Shown one piece after another: positions 20,026 to 27,825 of a DNA stretch of 64,000 nt. Made by a program: the position numbers and the translations under genes. The stretch spans positions 1 through 64,000 of the forward strand of contig DVIA01000049.1 of NCBI GenBank assembly GCA_018711655.1, read 5' to 3'. The DNA comes from Candidatus Pullichristensenella avicola. GTDB lineage: Bacteria; Bacillota; Clostridia; Christensenellales; Aristaeellaceae. Below the pieces are notes generated by a model that made no database searches, was not told the DNA's origin, and saw nothing but the letters and a program-made list of their open reading frames with translations. Position 1 is the first letter of the stretch, and each line of letters begins with the position of its first letter.

Positions 20026-21267
20026 TTATTGTTGCGCCAGTTCGGCAAAGGCCCGCATGGCCTCGGACGCGGCCTTTTCCACCGACGTGGAATTGTCTAC
20101 GCGCGCGTCGGCGCATGCCGCATAGAAGGGCGCGCGTTCGGCCTCCATGCGGCGGAGGGAGTCCCTTCCGCCGGCGGAAAGGGGGCGGCCGTCGGTGGCC
20201 AGCGCCTCGACGGGCCGCTGCACGAGCAGCGCCATGCCGTTCTGACGCATGGCGACGACATTTTCCGCGCGCAGGGGCGCGCCGCCGCCGGTGGCGAGCA
20301 CCTGCCCGGATTCCCTGCCGAATTTGTCGATGACCGCGCTTTCAAGGGCGCGGAAGGCCGCTTCCCCGCGCGTGCGGAAAATCTCGGGAATGGGCATGCC
20401 GGCGGCGCGCTCGATCTCCTCGTCGCAATCCACGAAGGGCCGTCCCATCCGTTCGGCCAGCGCCCTGCCCAGCGTGGTCTTGCCGCTGCCAGGCATGCCG
20501 ACGAGGACGAGATTGAGCCGCTCGGCGCGCAGCGCGGCGTAGATTTCAACGGCGCGGTTTTCGTCCACAGGACGTTCAAAGAACCGCTCGTGCGCCAGGC
20601 ACGCCTGCATCACCAGCATCCACAGCCCGCCGGCGGCCGGCAGGCCGCGCTTTTGCGCGGCGAGCACCAGCGGCGTGCGGTCGGGATTGTAGACGACGTC
20701 GATCACGCCCTCGAGGGCGGGCAGACGGTCGATGTCCACGGGAGAGACGCCGGTATTGGGGTACATGCCCACAGGGGTGGCGTTGATCAGCGCCTGCGCG
20801 TCGGCGTGGTCGCGGTAGAGGGCTTGGTAGTCCACAGGCCCTTTGCGGGAAACGGTGACGATCGTTTCCGCCCCCAGCGCCTCGCAGGCGGCTCGGGCTG
20901 TAAGCGAGGTGCCGCCGCTGCCGAGAATGACCGCCTTCTTGCCGGCGATTTCCACGCCTGCGCGCCGGATGAGGGAGAGCAGGCCGCCAATGTCGGTATT
21001 GTAGGCGGCGAGCGCGCCGCCGCGGTGAACGAGCGTGTTGGCGCTGCCGATGCGCTTGACTTCCTCGGAAAGAACGTCGCAATATGGCAGCACGTCCCGC
21101 TTGTAGGGAATGGTGACGTTCAGGCCGCAAAAGGCGCGGCTTTGCAAAAGCGCGCGCATCTCCTGCGGCGGCATGGGACAGAGGCGGTAATCGGCGTTGC
21201 CGAGCATGGCATGGATGCGCGCCGAATAGCTGTGGCCGAGGGGTTCGCCAATGAGGCCGTAGCGCAT
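20026..21267 (-). CDS. aroE/aroK: Fused shikimate dehydrogenase-shikimate kinase (AroE-AroK)
   Basis: A 413-residue bifunctional protein. Residues 1-240 are shikimate dehydrogenase: GHSYSARIH, the NVTIPYK substrate loop with catalytic Lys, a GSGGTSLTA nucleotide site and NATPVGMYPN. Residues about 250-413 are shikimate kinase: Walker A GMPGSGKTTLG near 257, the shikimate-binding FVDCDEEIE and RGEAAFRALE segments and ATGGGAPLR. One polypeptide thus does two consecutive steps (dehydroshikimate to shikimate to shikimate 3-phosphate). The start (MRYGLIGEPLG) lies one base after the pheA stop, and it is the last gene of the operon. Confidence 0.94.
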   Translation of the reverse strand: MRYGLIGEPLGHSYSARIHAMLGNADYRLCPMPPQEMRALLQSRAFCGLNVTIPYKRDVLPYCDVLSEEVKRIGSANTLVHRGGALAAYNTDIGGLLSLIRRAGVEIAGKKAVILGSGGTSLTARAACEALGAETIVTVSRKGPVDYQALYRDHADAQALINATPVGMYPNTGVSPVDIDRLPALEGVIDVVYNPDRTPLVLAAQKRGLPAAGGLWMLVMQACLAHERFFERPVDENRAVEIYAALRAERLNLVLVGMPGSGKTTLGRALAERMGRPFVDCDEEIERAAGMPIPEIFRTRGEAAFRALESAVIDKFGRESGQVLATGGGAPLRAENVVAMRQNGMALLVQRPVEALATDGRPLSAGGRDSLRRMEAERAPFYAACADARVDNSTSVEKAASEAMRAFAELAQQ

Positions 21268-21268
21268 A

Positions 21269-22411
21269 TCAGTGCATCTCCTCATAGTTGCCCAGGAAGG
21301 TGAACTGCTCCGAAAGGCGCTCCAGTTCGCAGATGAGGGCGCGCACGTCGGCCTGGGCGATGCTGGCCTCGAGGTCAAAGAAAAAGCGGAACTCAAAATC
21401 GCGGCCGGGCATGGGGCGGCTTTCCAGCTTGGTGAGGTTTATGCCCATCACCGAAATCTGGGAAAGCAACCGGTAGAGCGAACCGGGGCGGTGCGGGGCG
21501 CGCAGCATGAGGGAAATCTTGTTCGCGCCGTCATAGAGTTGCATATCCTTGGCGATGCAGATAAAGCGCGTGAAGTTGCTTTCAGCATTGCTGACGCTTT
21601 CCTGAAGCACGGACAGGCCATAGAGTTCGCGGCAGTCGCCCGAGGCGATCACGGCCAGGTCGTCTCGGCCGGAGGCGGCCACAAATTCCGCCGCCTTGGC
21701 GGTATTGCCCATCTGCGTTGCCCTGATCTTCGGGTTTTCATGGAAAAAGGCGCTGCACTGGCGCAGGGCCTGCTCGTGGGAGACGACTTCGCGCACGTCC
21801 TCAAGGCGCGTGCCCGGCAGAGCCATCAGCTTGTGTTCGATGCGCTCGCGAACGGCGCGAACGATGGAGAAGTTGTGCTTTTCCATCAGGTCGTACACCT
21901 GCGTGACCGAGCCGGCGGAACTGTTTTCAATGGGCAGGACGCCATAGGGGCACATACCCTTTTCCACGGCGGCAAAGACGTCGTCGAAGGTATTCATGTA
22001 AAGGATGTTGGCGAATTCGAACATATGGTCGCAGGCTTTCTGTGCGTAAGCGCCCTCCGTACCCTGGCAGGCGACCAGCGCGCGGTTGGGCAGTTTTTCC
22101 TTCTTGTTGGCCACGGCTTCATCCAGACGCTTCATCAGCGGCGAACCGGCGGACAGCAGCGAGGACTGATATCCCCGGCTCAAATCGAACATCGTCTGAT
22201 ACAGCAGCTTTGTATAGCGCTCCAGCCCCGGCCCCGCTTTTTCAGAAACGCGGTTGAGCACCTCGCGCTCGCGGCCGCTGTCAAGAATGGGCAGGCCATG
22301 TTCCTTTTTGTAGGCCGCCACCTCGCGCGCGGTTTCCATGCGGCGCACAAACAATTCCAGCATCTGATCGTCGATCTGGTCGATGGTGTTGCGGATGTCT
22401 TTCAGTTCCAT
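21269..22411 (-). CDS. pheA: Bifunctional chorismate mutase/prephenate dehydratase
   Basis: A 380-residue P-protein leading chorismate to phenylpyruvate for phenylalanine. Residues 1-85 are an AroQ-type chorismate mutase (LKDIRNTIDQIDDQMLELFVRRM). Residues about 105-285 are prephenate dehydratase (CQGTEGAYAQKACD, LPIENSSAGSV, and the catalytic NFTRF). Residues about 295-375 form an ACT domain with RPGSLYRLLSQIS and KLESRPMPGRDFEF; the ESRP motif marks phenylalanine feedback binding. It lies 4 bases after aroC and 1 base before aroEK. Confidence 0.95.
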   Translation of the reverse strand: MELKDIRNTIDQIDDQMLELFVRRMETAREVAAYKKEHGLPILDSGREREVLNRVSEKAGPGLERYTKLLYQTMFDLSRGYQSSLLSAGSPLMKRLDEAVANKKEKLPNRALVACQGTEGAYAQKACDHMFEFANILYMNTFDDVFAAVEKGMCPYGVLPIENSSAGSVTQVYDLMEKHNFSIVRAVRERIEHKLMALPGTRLEDVREVVSHEQALRQCSAFFHENPKIRATQMGNTAKAAEFVAASGRDDLAVIASGDCRELYGLSVLQESVSNAESNFTRFICIAKDMQLYDGANKISLMLRAPHRPGSLYRLLSQISVMGINLTKLESRPMPGRDFEFRFFFDLEASIAQADVRALICELERLSEQFTFLGNYEEMH

Positions 22412-22415
22412 GTGC

Positions 22416-23492
22416 TTACGCTCCTTCCAGGATCATATCTGCCAGTACCAGCGCCGTCACGGCCTCGACCACGGGCACGGCCCGGGGAACGATGCAGGGA
22501 TCGTGGCGGCCGGAAACGACGAGGGGAACCTGTTCCATGGTTTGCAAATCGACCGTTTTCTGCTCCCGGGCGATGGACGGCGTGGGCTTGAAGGCCACGC
22601 GGCAGAGGATGGGCATGCCGGTGGCGATACCGCCCAAAACGCCCGCGTGACGGTTTGTCTCGGTAACGACAAGGCCGTTTTCCGCCGCAAAGGCGTCGTT
22701 GTGCTGGCTGCCGCGCAGGTCGGCGGCTTGAAAGCCCTCGCCAAATTCCACGCCGCGCACGGCGGGAATGCCGAACAGCGCCGCGGCCAGACGATTCTCC
22801 ACGCCGCCGAACATCGGCTCGCCCAGGCCTGCGGGCACGCCCGCGGCCACCACGCGCACCACGCCGCCCACGGAGTCGCCCGCGCGCCTGGCCTCGAGGA
22901 TGGCCACGCGCATCTTCTCCCCCGCCCCGGCGTTGAGGACGGGGAACGCGCCCTCTTCGTAGAGGGGCAGCGCAGGATGAACGGGATCGGGCGCGTCGTC
23001 GTCGATGCCGGCGATGCGCGCAATGTGCGCCGCCACCGTCACGCCCCGCTTTGCAAGCAGTTGCACGGCCAGCGCGCCGGCAAAGCACAACGGCGCGGTG
23101 AGCCGCCCGGAAAACTGCCCGCCGCCGCGCACGTCGCGCGCGTCGCCAAACTTCCTCCATGCCGCAAAATCGGCGTGGCCGGGGCGCGGAGCGCGGTAAA
23201 GGTTGGAATAATCGCGGCTGCGCGTATCCGTATTGCAAATGAGGCCGACCAGCGGCGCGCCACAGGTCTGGCCGCGCTCGTTGAGCCCGGCGACCACTTC
23301 CACCGCGTCCTCTTCGCGGCGGGCGGTGGCCGTGGCGTCGCGGCCCGGCGCGCGGCGGCGCATGAAGGCGGCGACAGCTTCCATGTCCGGCGCAAAGCCG
23401 GCGGGCAGCCCCTCGATCACTGCTCCGATGGCGGGCGCATGGGACTGGCCAAAGACCGTGACCCGCAGTTTATTTCCCAGCGTGTTTGACAT
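22416..23492 (-). CDS. aroC: Chorismate synthase
   Basis: A 358-residue chorismate synthase, converting EPSP to chorismate with reduced FMN. The signatures GNKLRVTVFGQSHAPAIG at the N-terminus, RVTVTNR-like EXNRHAGVLGGIATGMPI and RHDPCIVPRAVPVVEA near the C-terminus are clear. The start at 23492 follows GGGAGGG and overlaps the end of aroA by 23 bases, suggesting translational coupling. Length is normal. Confidence 0.96.
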   Translation of the reverse strand: MSNTLGNKLRVTVFGQSHAPAIGAVIEGLPAGFAPDMEAVAAFMRRRAPGRDATATARREEDAVEVVAGLNERGQTCGAPLVGLICNTDTRSRDYSNLYRAPRPGHADFAAWRKFGDARDVRGGGQFSGRLTAPLCFAGALAVQLLAKRGVTVAAHIARIAGIDDDAPDPVHPALPLYEEGAFPVLNAGAGEKMRVAILEARRAGDSVGGVVRVVAAGVPAGLGEPMFGGVENRLAAALFGIPAVRGVEFGEGFQAADLRGSQHNDAFAAENGLVVTETNRHAGVLGGIATGMPILCRVAFKPTPSIAREQKTVDLQTMEQVPLVVSGRHDPCIVPRAVPVVEAVTALVLADMILEGA

Positions 23493-24681
23493 CCATCTTC
23501 CCTCCCAGCGCGGCAAAATCGGCAAAAAAGCCAGGATAGGACTTGTCCGCCGCCTCCGCGCCCAAAATGGTCACCGCGCCTTTGCAGGCGGCGGCGAGCA
23601 CAGCGGCGCTCATCACCACGCGATGGTCGCCGCAGCCATCCACCGTGCCGCCCGCAAGGGAACCGCCCTCGATCGCAAGGCCGTCCTCCGTTTCTCTGAC
23701 ACTGCCGCCCAGGGCGCGCAGGGCTTCGGCCATGGCGCGCAAACGGTCGCTTTCCTTGATGCGCAGCCGCGCCGCGCCGACGATGCGGTGCCTCCCGGGC
23801 ACGGCGGCCATCACTGCCGCCAGCGCCGGCATGAGGTCGGGCACGTCGCGCACGTCCGCGCAGGCGAGGTTCTCCGGCAGAAACAGCGTCTGCGCGGCGC
23901 GATCGCCCTGCGCAGAAAGGGGATTCAGCCCCTCCACCGTCACTTCGCCGCCCAGCGCGTTGGCCGCCAGCCAGAAGGCCGCGCCCGACCAGTCGCCCTC
24001 GACGCGCAACCTCCCCGGCGAAACATAGTTCTGACGCCCGGGAACGCGAAAGCCGCGCGGCGTCCTTTCCGCCCGCACGCCGAAAGCGCGCATGGCCGAA
24101 AGCGTCAGATCGACGTAGGGCGCGGATTCCAACGGCGTATCGGCGATCACCTCGCTGTCCTCGTCGGCCAGCGGCAGCGCGAGGAGCAGGCCGGTGAAAA
24201 ACTGGCTGGAAACGTCGCCCGGCAAGTGGTATTCGCCGCCGCGCAAACCGCCGGAAACCGTCATGGGAAGGCCTTCGCCCTTGAACGCGGCCCCGTGGGC
24301 GCGCATGGCCTTAAGCAGCGGCCCGTTGGGGCGCTCGGGCAACCGGCCGTGGCCGACGAGCGTGGCCGCGCAGTTGAAAAGCGCGCAGAGCGGCAAAAGA
24401 AAGCGCAGCGTCGAACCGCTCTCGCCGCAGTCCAGAAGGGCGTTTTTATTGGGAACGCCGATGGGCCGCACGCGCAGCGCGTCCTGCTCGGGCGCAACGC
24501 AGGCGCCCAGCGCGGTCAGGCAGCGCGCCGTGGCCTCGATATCCTTGGACGCGCCCGCGCCCTCGATTGCGGTCTCCCCATCCGCCAGGGCCGCGCAGAT
24601 CAGCAGGCGGTGGGCGTGGGATTTGGAGGGCGGCGCCTGTACGCGGCCCCGCAGCTTGCCGGGATGGATGGTCACCTGCAT
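23470..24681 (-). CDS. aroA: 3-phosphoshikimate 1-carboxyvinyltransferase (EPSP synthase)
   Basis: A 403-residue EPSP synthase, adding enolpyruvate from PEP to shikimate 3-phosphate. N-terminal QAPPSKSHAHRLLICAALA holds the substrate Lys-Ser-His; DCGESGSTLRFLLPL is the conserved LxxGNAGT-like segment in its class II form; RIKESDRLRAM is near the C-terminus. It is somewhat short compared with the usual 420-430 residues but all core motifs are present. The ATG at 24681 follows GGGGGAG and overlaps the aroB end by 10 bases. Confidence 0.94.
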   Translation of the reverse strand: MQVTIHPGKLRGRVQAPPSKSHAHRLLICAALADGETAIEGAGASKDIEATARCLTALGACVAPEQDALRVRPIGVPNKNALLDCGESGSTLRFLLPLCALFNCAATLVGHGRLPERPNGPLLKAMRAHGAAFKGEGLPMTVSGGLRGGEYHLPGDVSSQFFTGLLLALPLADEDSEVIADTPLESAPYVDLTLSAMRAFGVRAERTPRGFRVPGRQNYVSPGRLRVEGDWSGAAFWLAANALGGEVTVEGLNPLSAQGDRAAQTLFLPENLACADVRDVPDLMPALAAVMAAVPGRHRIVGAARLRIKESDRLRAMAEALRALGGSVRETEDGLAIEGGSLAGGTVDGCGDHRVVMSAAVLAAACKGAVTILGAEAADKSYPGFFADFAALGGKMDVKHAGK

Positions 24682-25718
24682 GCCGTCTCCCCCATTCCCC
24701 GCCGGAACCATTCGCGCAATTCGCCAACGGGCACGCGCTTGAGTTCGCACCTGCCAATTTTTTCCGGCAGCACCAGCGTCACCGCGCCGCCGCGGCGCTT
24801 CTTATCCAGCAACGCCGCCGCGCACAATTCGTCGAGGCCGCAGGGCGAAGCCGTGGGCAGGCCGCATTTCTCCAGCGTTTTTACAAGTTCGCCCTCGGGC
24901 ACGCCGGCGGCGCGGAAGGCCATGACCATGCCGATGGCTACGCACTGGCCGTGTGAAAGCGCAAAATTCGTGCTCTTTTCCACGGCGTGCCCGAATGTGT
25001 GCCCAAAGTTGAGAAACTGCCGCGCGCCGTTGTCAAACTCGTCCTCGTCCACATAATCGCGCTTGATGGAAACGCAGCGGGCGATGGCTTCTTCGAGCCG
25101 CTCCCTCCACGAGCCGTCGGCCATGGCGGAAAACAGCTGCGGATCGCGCAAAACGCCGTATTTGATCATCTCCGCCGCGCCATCGCGCAAAAGCGGCTGC
25201 GGCAGTTCGGCGACGACGTCCGTATCGCACAGCACCAGTTTCGGCTGGTGGAAGGCGCCGACAAGATTCTTGCCCATGGGCAGATCCACCGCCGTTTTGC
25301 CGCCGACCGAGGAATCCACCGCCGCCAGCAGCGTGGTGGGCGCCTGGATATAGTCGATGCCGCGCATGTACGCCGCCGCCGCAAAGCCGGCCAGGTCGCC
25401 GACCACGCCGCCGCCCAGGGCCAACGCAAAATCGCCGCGCGTCAATTCCCGTTCGGCGAAGAATTCCACCGCGCGCGCGAAGGTGGAAAGCGTCTTGTTC
25501 TTTTCTCCGTTGGGAAAGGAAAAGACGTCGGCGCGAATGCCTGCGGCCTCCAGCGACGCCAGAAGCCGCCGGGCGTAGAGCGCCCCGACGCGGTCGTCCG
25601 TCACCACGGCGCATCTCCGGCCGCGCACCGCTTCCGCCACGCGCTCCCCCGCCTGCGAAAGCAGGCCGGGGCCGATGAGCACGCGGTAATTTCCCGATTG
25701 GACCGTCACTGTGCGCAT
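24672..25718 (-). CDS. aroB: 3-dehydroquinate synthase
   Basis: A 348-residue dehydroquinate synthase, cyclising DAHP to 3-dehydroquinate with NAD+ and a metal. The region [24 protein letters not shown] and [21 protein letters not shown] are diagnostic; metal ligands appear in [17 protein letters not shown] and [17 protein letters not shown] precedes the ATG. It follows tyrA by 13 bases and overlaps aroA. Confidence 0.96.
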   Translation of the reverse strand: MRTVTVQSGNYRVLIGPGLLSQAGERVAEAVRGRRCAVVTDDRVGALYARRLLASLEAAGIRADVFSFPNGEKNKTLSTFARAVEFFAERELTRGDFALALGGGVVGDLAGFAAAAYMRGIDYIQAPTTLLAAVDSSVGGKTAVDLPMGKNLVGAFHQPKLVLCDTDVVAELPQPLLRDGAAEMIKYGVLRDPQLFSAMADGSWRERLEEAIARCVSIKRDYVDEDEFDNGARQFLNFGHTFGHAVEKSTNFALSHGQCVAIGMVMAFRAAGVPEGELVKTLEKCGLPTASPCGLDELCAAALLDKKRRGGAVTLVLPEKIGRCELKRVPVGELREWFRRGMGETACR

Positions 25719-25731
25719 ACGCGCGCCTCCT

Positions 25732-26565
25732 TTACTCGTCCAGCGCCTCCTTGGCCTCGCGGCCCTCGCGCAGAAGCTGGGTCATGGTCACTTTATCGCG
25801 CGTGTCCAGCGCCAGTTTGTAGCCCTCCAGCCGCTCGATCAGAGCGCCCAATTCTCCGGAAAGCATATCGGCGTTGTCGAAAAACAGTTCCGTCCACATG
25901 GCCTCGTTGAGCCGGGCCACGCGCGTCATATCCAGAAAGCTGCCGGCGGAAAAACCCTTGTGGCGCGCCGCAAGCGGGCTTTTGACATAGGCGCTGGAAA
26001 CGATGTGCGCCAGCTGCGAGGTGAGGGCAATCATTTCGTCGTGTTCCGCAGGCGAGGAAAAGCGCACGCGCCCAAACCCCAGCGAAAGGAAAAAGTCCTT
26101 GGCGAACTGCACCGTTTCCACATTTGTGCCCGGCGCGGGCACGAGGATCATCGAGGCGTTTTCAAACAGGTCGTCCTTGGCGTAGTCAAAGCCGGAAAAC
26201 TCGCGCCCGGCCATGGGATGCCCGCCCATAAAGGTAAACTTCGCCCCGGCGAAGGCGGGAAAGAGCGCGTCGCAGACAAAGCGCTTCACGCCGGCGCAGT
26301 CCACCACCAGCGCGCCTTCGCGGAAGAGGGCCGCGTGGCCGCATATGTATTCCACGCAGTCGCGCGGATAGAGGGCGACGATTACCACATCGCACTGCGC
26401 AAGGTCTTTTTCCTCCAGCCGCCGGTCGATGGCGCCGACCAGTTCCGCCTTGAGAACGGCGCTCTGGCTCGCGTCAAAGCCCAGAACCGTATGGCGCGTA
26501 CAGCGCTTGATGCATTTGGCCATGGAGCCGCCGATGAGGCCCAGGCCGATCACGGCGATATTCAT
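25732..26565 (-). CDS. tyrA: Prephenate dehydrogenase
   Basis: A 277-residue prephenate dehydrogenase for tyrosine synthesis (prephenate plus NAD+ to 4-hydroxyphenylpyruvate). The N-terminal Rossmann motif [12 protein letters not shown], the [13 protein letters not shown] active-site segment with its His, and [15 protein letters not shown] are visible. No ACT domain follows, unlike some longer TyrA proteins, so tyrosine feedback may be absent or act elsewhere. Its ATG overlaps the aroF stop in an ATGA. Confidence 0.93.
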   Translation of the reverse strand: MNIAVIGLGLIGGSMAKCIKRCTRHTVLGFDASQSAVLKAELVGAIDRRLEEKDLAQCDVVIVALYPRDCVEYICGHAALFREGALVVDCAGVKRFVCDALFPAFAGAKFTFMGGHPMAGREFSGFDYAKDDLFENASMILVPAPGTNVETVQFAKDFFLSLGFGRVRFSSPAEHDEMIALTSQLAHIVSSAYVKSPLAARHKGFSAGSFLDMTRVARLNEAMWTELFFDNADMLSGELGALIERLEGYKLALDTRDKVTMTQLLREGREAKEALDE

Positions 26566-27578
26566 GCTTCCTCCTCCCGCACGACCTTGCGCACGGCGCG
26601 CACAGCGGCGGCGACCTCGTCGAAGGCGTCAGGCGTCAGGGACTGCGCGCCGTCGGACTTGGCGTGGGCCGGGTCGTTGTGCACCTCGATCATCAGTCCG
26701 TCCGCGCCCGCGGCCACCGCCGCCAGCGCCATGGGCCGCACCAGCGAGGCCACGCCCGTGGCGTGGCTGGGATCGACCACCACGGGAAGGTGGGTAAGGC
26801 TGTGCAAAACCGGCACCGCGGAAAGATCGAGCGTATTGCGCGTGGCCGTTTCAAAGGTGCGGATGCCGCGCTCGCAGAGAATGACGTTGGGGTTGCCGCC
26901 AGCCATGATGTATTCGGCGCTCATAAGAAGCTCCTGAATGGTGTTGGCCAGGCCGCGCTTTAAAAGAATGGGCTTTTTCGTCATGCCCAGTTCCTTGAGC
27001 AGTTCAAAATTCTGCATATTGCGCGCGCCGACCTGAATGACGTCCACGTCCTCGAAAAGGGGCAGGGTAGCCACGTCCATAATCTCCGTGACGATGGGCA
27101 GGCCCGTTTCGCGCTTGGCCTCCAAAAGCAGGTCGATGCCCCTGGCGTGCAGGCCCTGGAAGGAATAGGGCGAAGTGCGGGGCTTGAAAGCGCCGCCGCG
27201 CAGAAGGCCCGCGCCGGCCGCCTTGACGCGCTTAGCCACATAGGTGATCTGCTCGGACGATTCCACCGAGCACGGCCCGGCGATGATCTGAAAATTGCCG
27301 CCGCCAATTTTGCAGCCCGCCCCGCAGTCCACCACGGTGTCCTCGGCGTGGAACTTGCGGTTGGCGTTTTTGTAGGGTTCCTGGATGCGCTTGACGGTTT
27401 CGACGATCTCCAGAGATTTGAGCACGTCGATATCTACCGTCGAGGTGTCGCCGATCAGCCCAAGCAGCGTCTGATGGCTGCCCACAGACATGTGCACGTC
27501 GAACCCCATCGACTTAAGCCACGAAATCAGATTGTCCACCTGCCGCTGGTCGGCATGATCCTTGAGCAATATGACCAT
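26562..27578 (-). CDS. aroF: 3-deoxy-7-phosphoheptulonate synthase (type I-beta with N-terminal regulatory domain)
   Basis: A 338-residue DAHP synthase, committing PEP and erythrose 4-phosphate to the shikimate pathway. Residues 1-70 form a ferredoxin-like regulatory domain ([18 protein letters not shown]) as in Thermotoga-type enzymes. The catalytic barrel has [35 protein letters not shown] and VVDPSHATG. The ATG at 27578 follows AAGGAGGGAAAA; an upstream in-frame extension reads through the attenuator and is not coding. First gene of the operon, 46 bases downstream of the attenuator T-run. Confidence 0.96.
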   Translation of the reverse strand: MVILLKDHADQRQVDNLISWLKSMGFDVHMSVGSHQTLLGLIGDTSTVDIDVLKSLEIVETVKRIQEPYKNANRKFHAEDTVVDCGAGCKIGGGNFQIIAGPCSVESSEQITYVAKRVKAAGAGLLRGGAFKPRTSPYSFQGLHARGIDLLLEAKRETGLPIVTEIMDVATLPLFEDVDVIQVGARNMQNFELLKELGMTKKPILLKRGLANTIQELLMSAEYIMAGGNPNVILCERGIRTFETATRNTLDLSAVPVLHSLTHLPVVVDPSHATGVASLVRPMALAAVAAGADGLMIEVHNDPAHAKSDGAQSLTPDAFDEVAAAVRAVRKVVREEEA

Positions 27579-27624
27579 GATTTTTCCCTCCTTGCCGCAA
27601 ATCCGCGCGCCGCCCCGCGCCTGC

Positions 27625-27664
27625 AAAAAAAACGGCCTTGCAGCGACATGTACTGCAAAGCCGT
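27625..27664 (-). terminator. Attenuator terminator of the aromatic operon
   Basis: On the minus strand ACGGCTTTGCAG pairs with CTGCAAGGCCGT (12 bp with one G-U; 27653-27664 and 27632-27643) around a 9-base loop, followed by eight T. It lies between the leader peptide stop and aroF. A competing pairing exists: the leader segment at 27689-27699 (CATGT and CTGC on the minus strand) can pair with GCAG and ACATG at 27647-27656, which would break the terminator stem. This is the layout of a ribosome-controlled attenuator. Confidence 0.9.
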
Positions 27665-27682
27665 AATTGCTTTTGGAACCGT

Positions 27683-27766
27683 TTACGCGCAGCAACATGC
27701 CTTATCGACCGAGCCGATAAAGCGAAAGTAAAAGTAAGCCTCGCGCGCAAACATCTTGACGGTCAT
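27683..27766 (-). CDS. 27-residue Phe/Tyr-rich leader peptide of the aro operon
   Basis: A small frame with an excellent ribosome binding site (AGGGAGGG, 7 bases before ATG) encodes MTVKMFAREAYFYFRFIGSV followed by DKACCCA. The run Tyr-Phe-Tyr-Phe-Arg-Phe is what a ribosome would use to sense charged tRNA-Phe and tRNA-Tyr. The Phe/Tyr codons lead into a hairpin (CTTTATCG/CGATAAGG, 27715-27722 and 27700-27707) that fits a pause (1:2) stem. The frame sits between a strong promoter and the attenuator, directly upstream of DAHP synthase. A role in attenuation is inferred from this arrangement. The CCC near the end is unexplained. Confidence 0.85.
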   Translation of the reverse strand: MTVKMFAREAYFYFRFIGSVDKACCCA

Positions 27767-27796
27767 GGGAGCCCTCCCTGTCAGATTCCATGCTTC

Positions 27797-27825
27797 ATCA
27801 TAGCACGTTTTTTGGCTTCCGTCAA
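27797..27825 (-). promoter_or_regulatory. Promoter of the aro operon
   Basis: Minus-strand TTGACG (27820-27825) and TATGAT (27797-27802) are separated by 17 bases, with an extended TGC before the -10 box. It overlaps the last codons of the upstream glucan synthase gene and would start transcription about 25 bases before the leader peptide. Confidence 0.9.

Noticed and set aside
26562..27698. Longer DAHP synthase starting upstream of the attenuator
   Set aside because: The extension would translate the attenuator hairpin and lacks a ribosome binding site; the ATG at 27578 fits the family and has AAGGAGGG.
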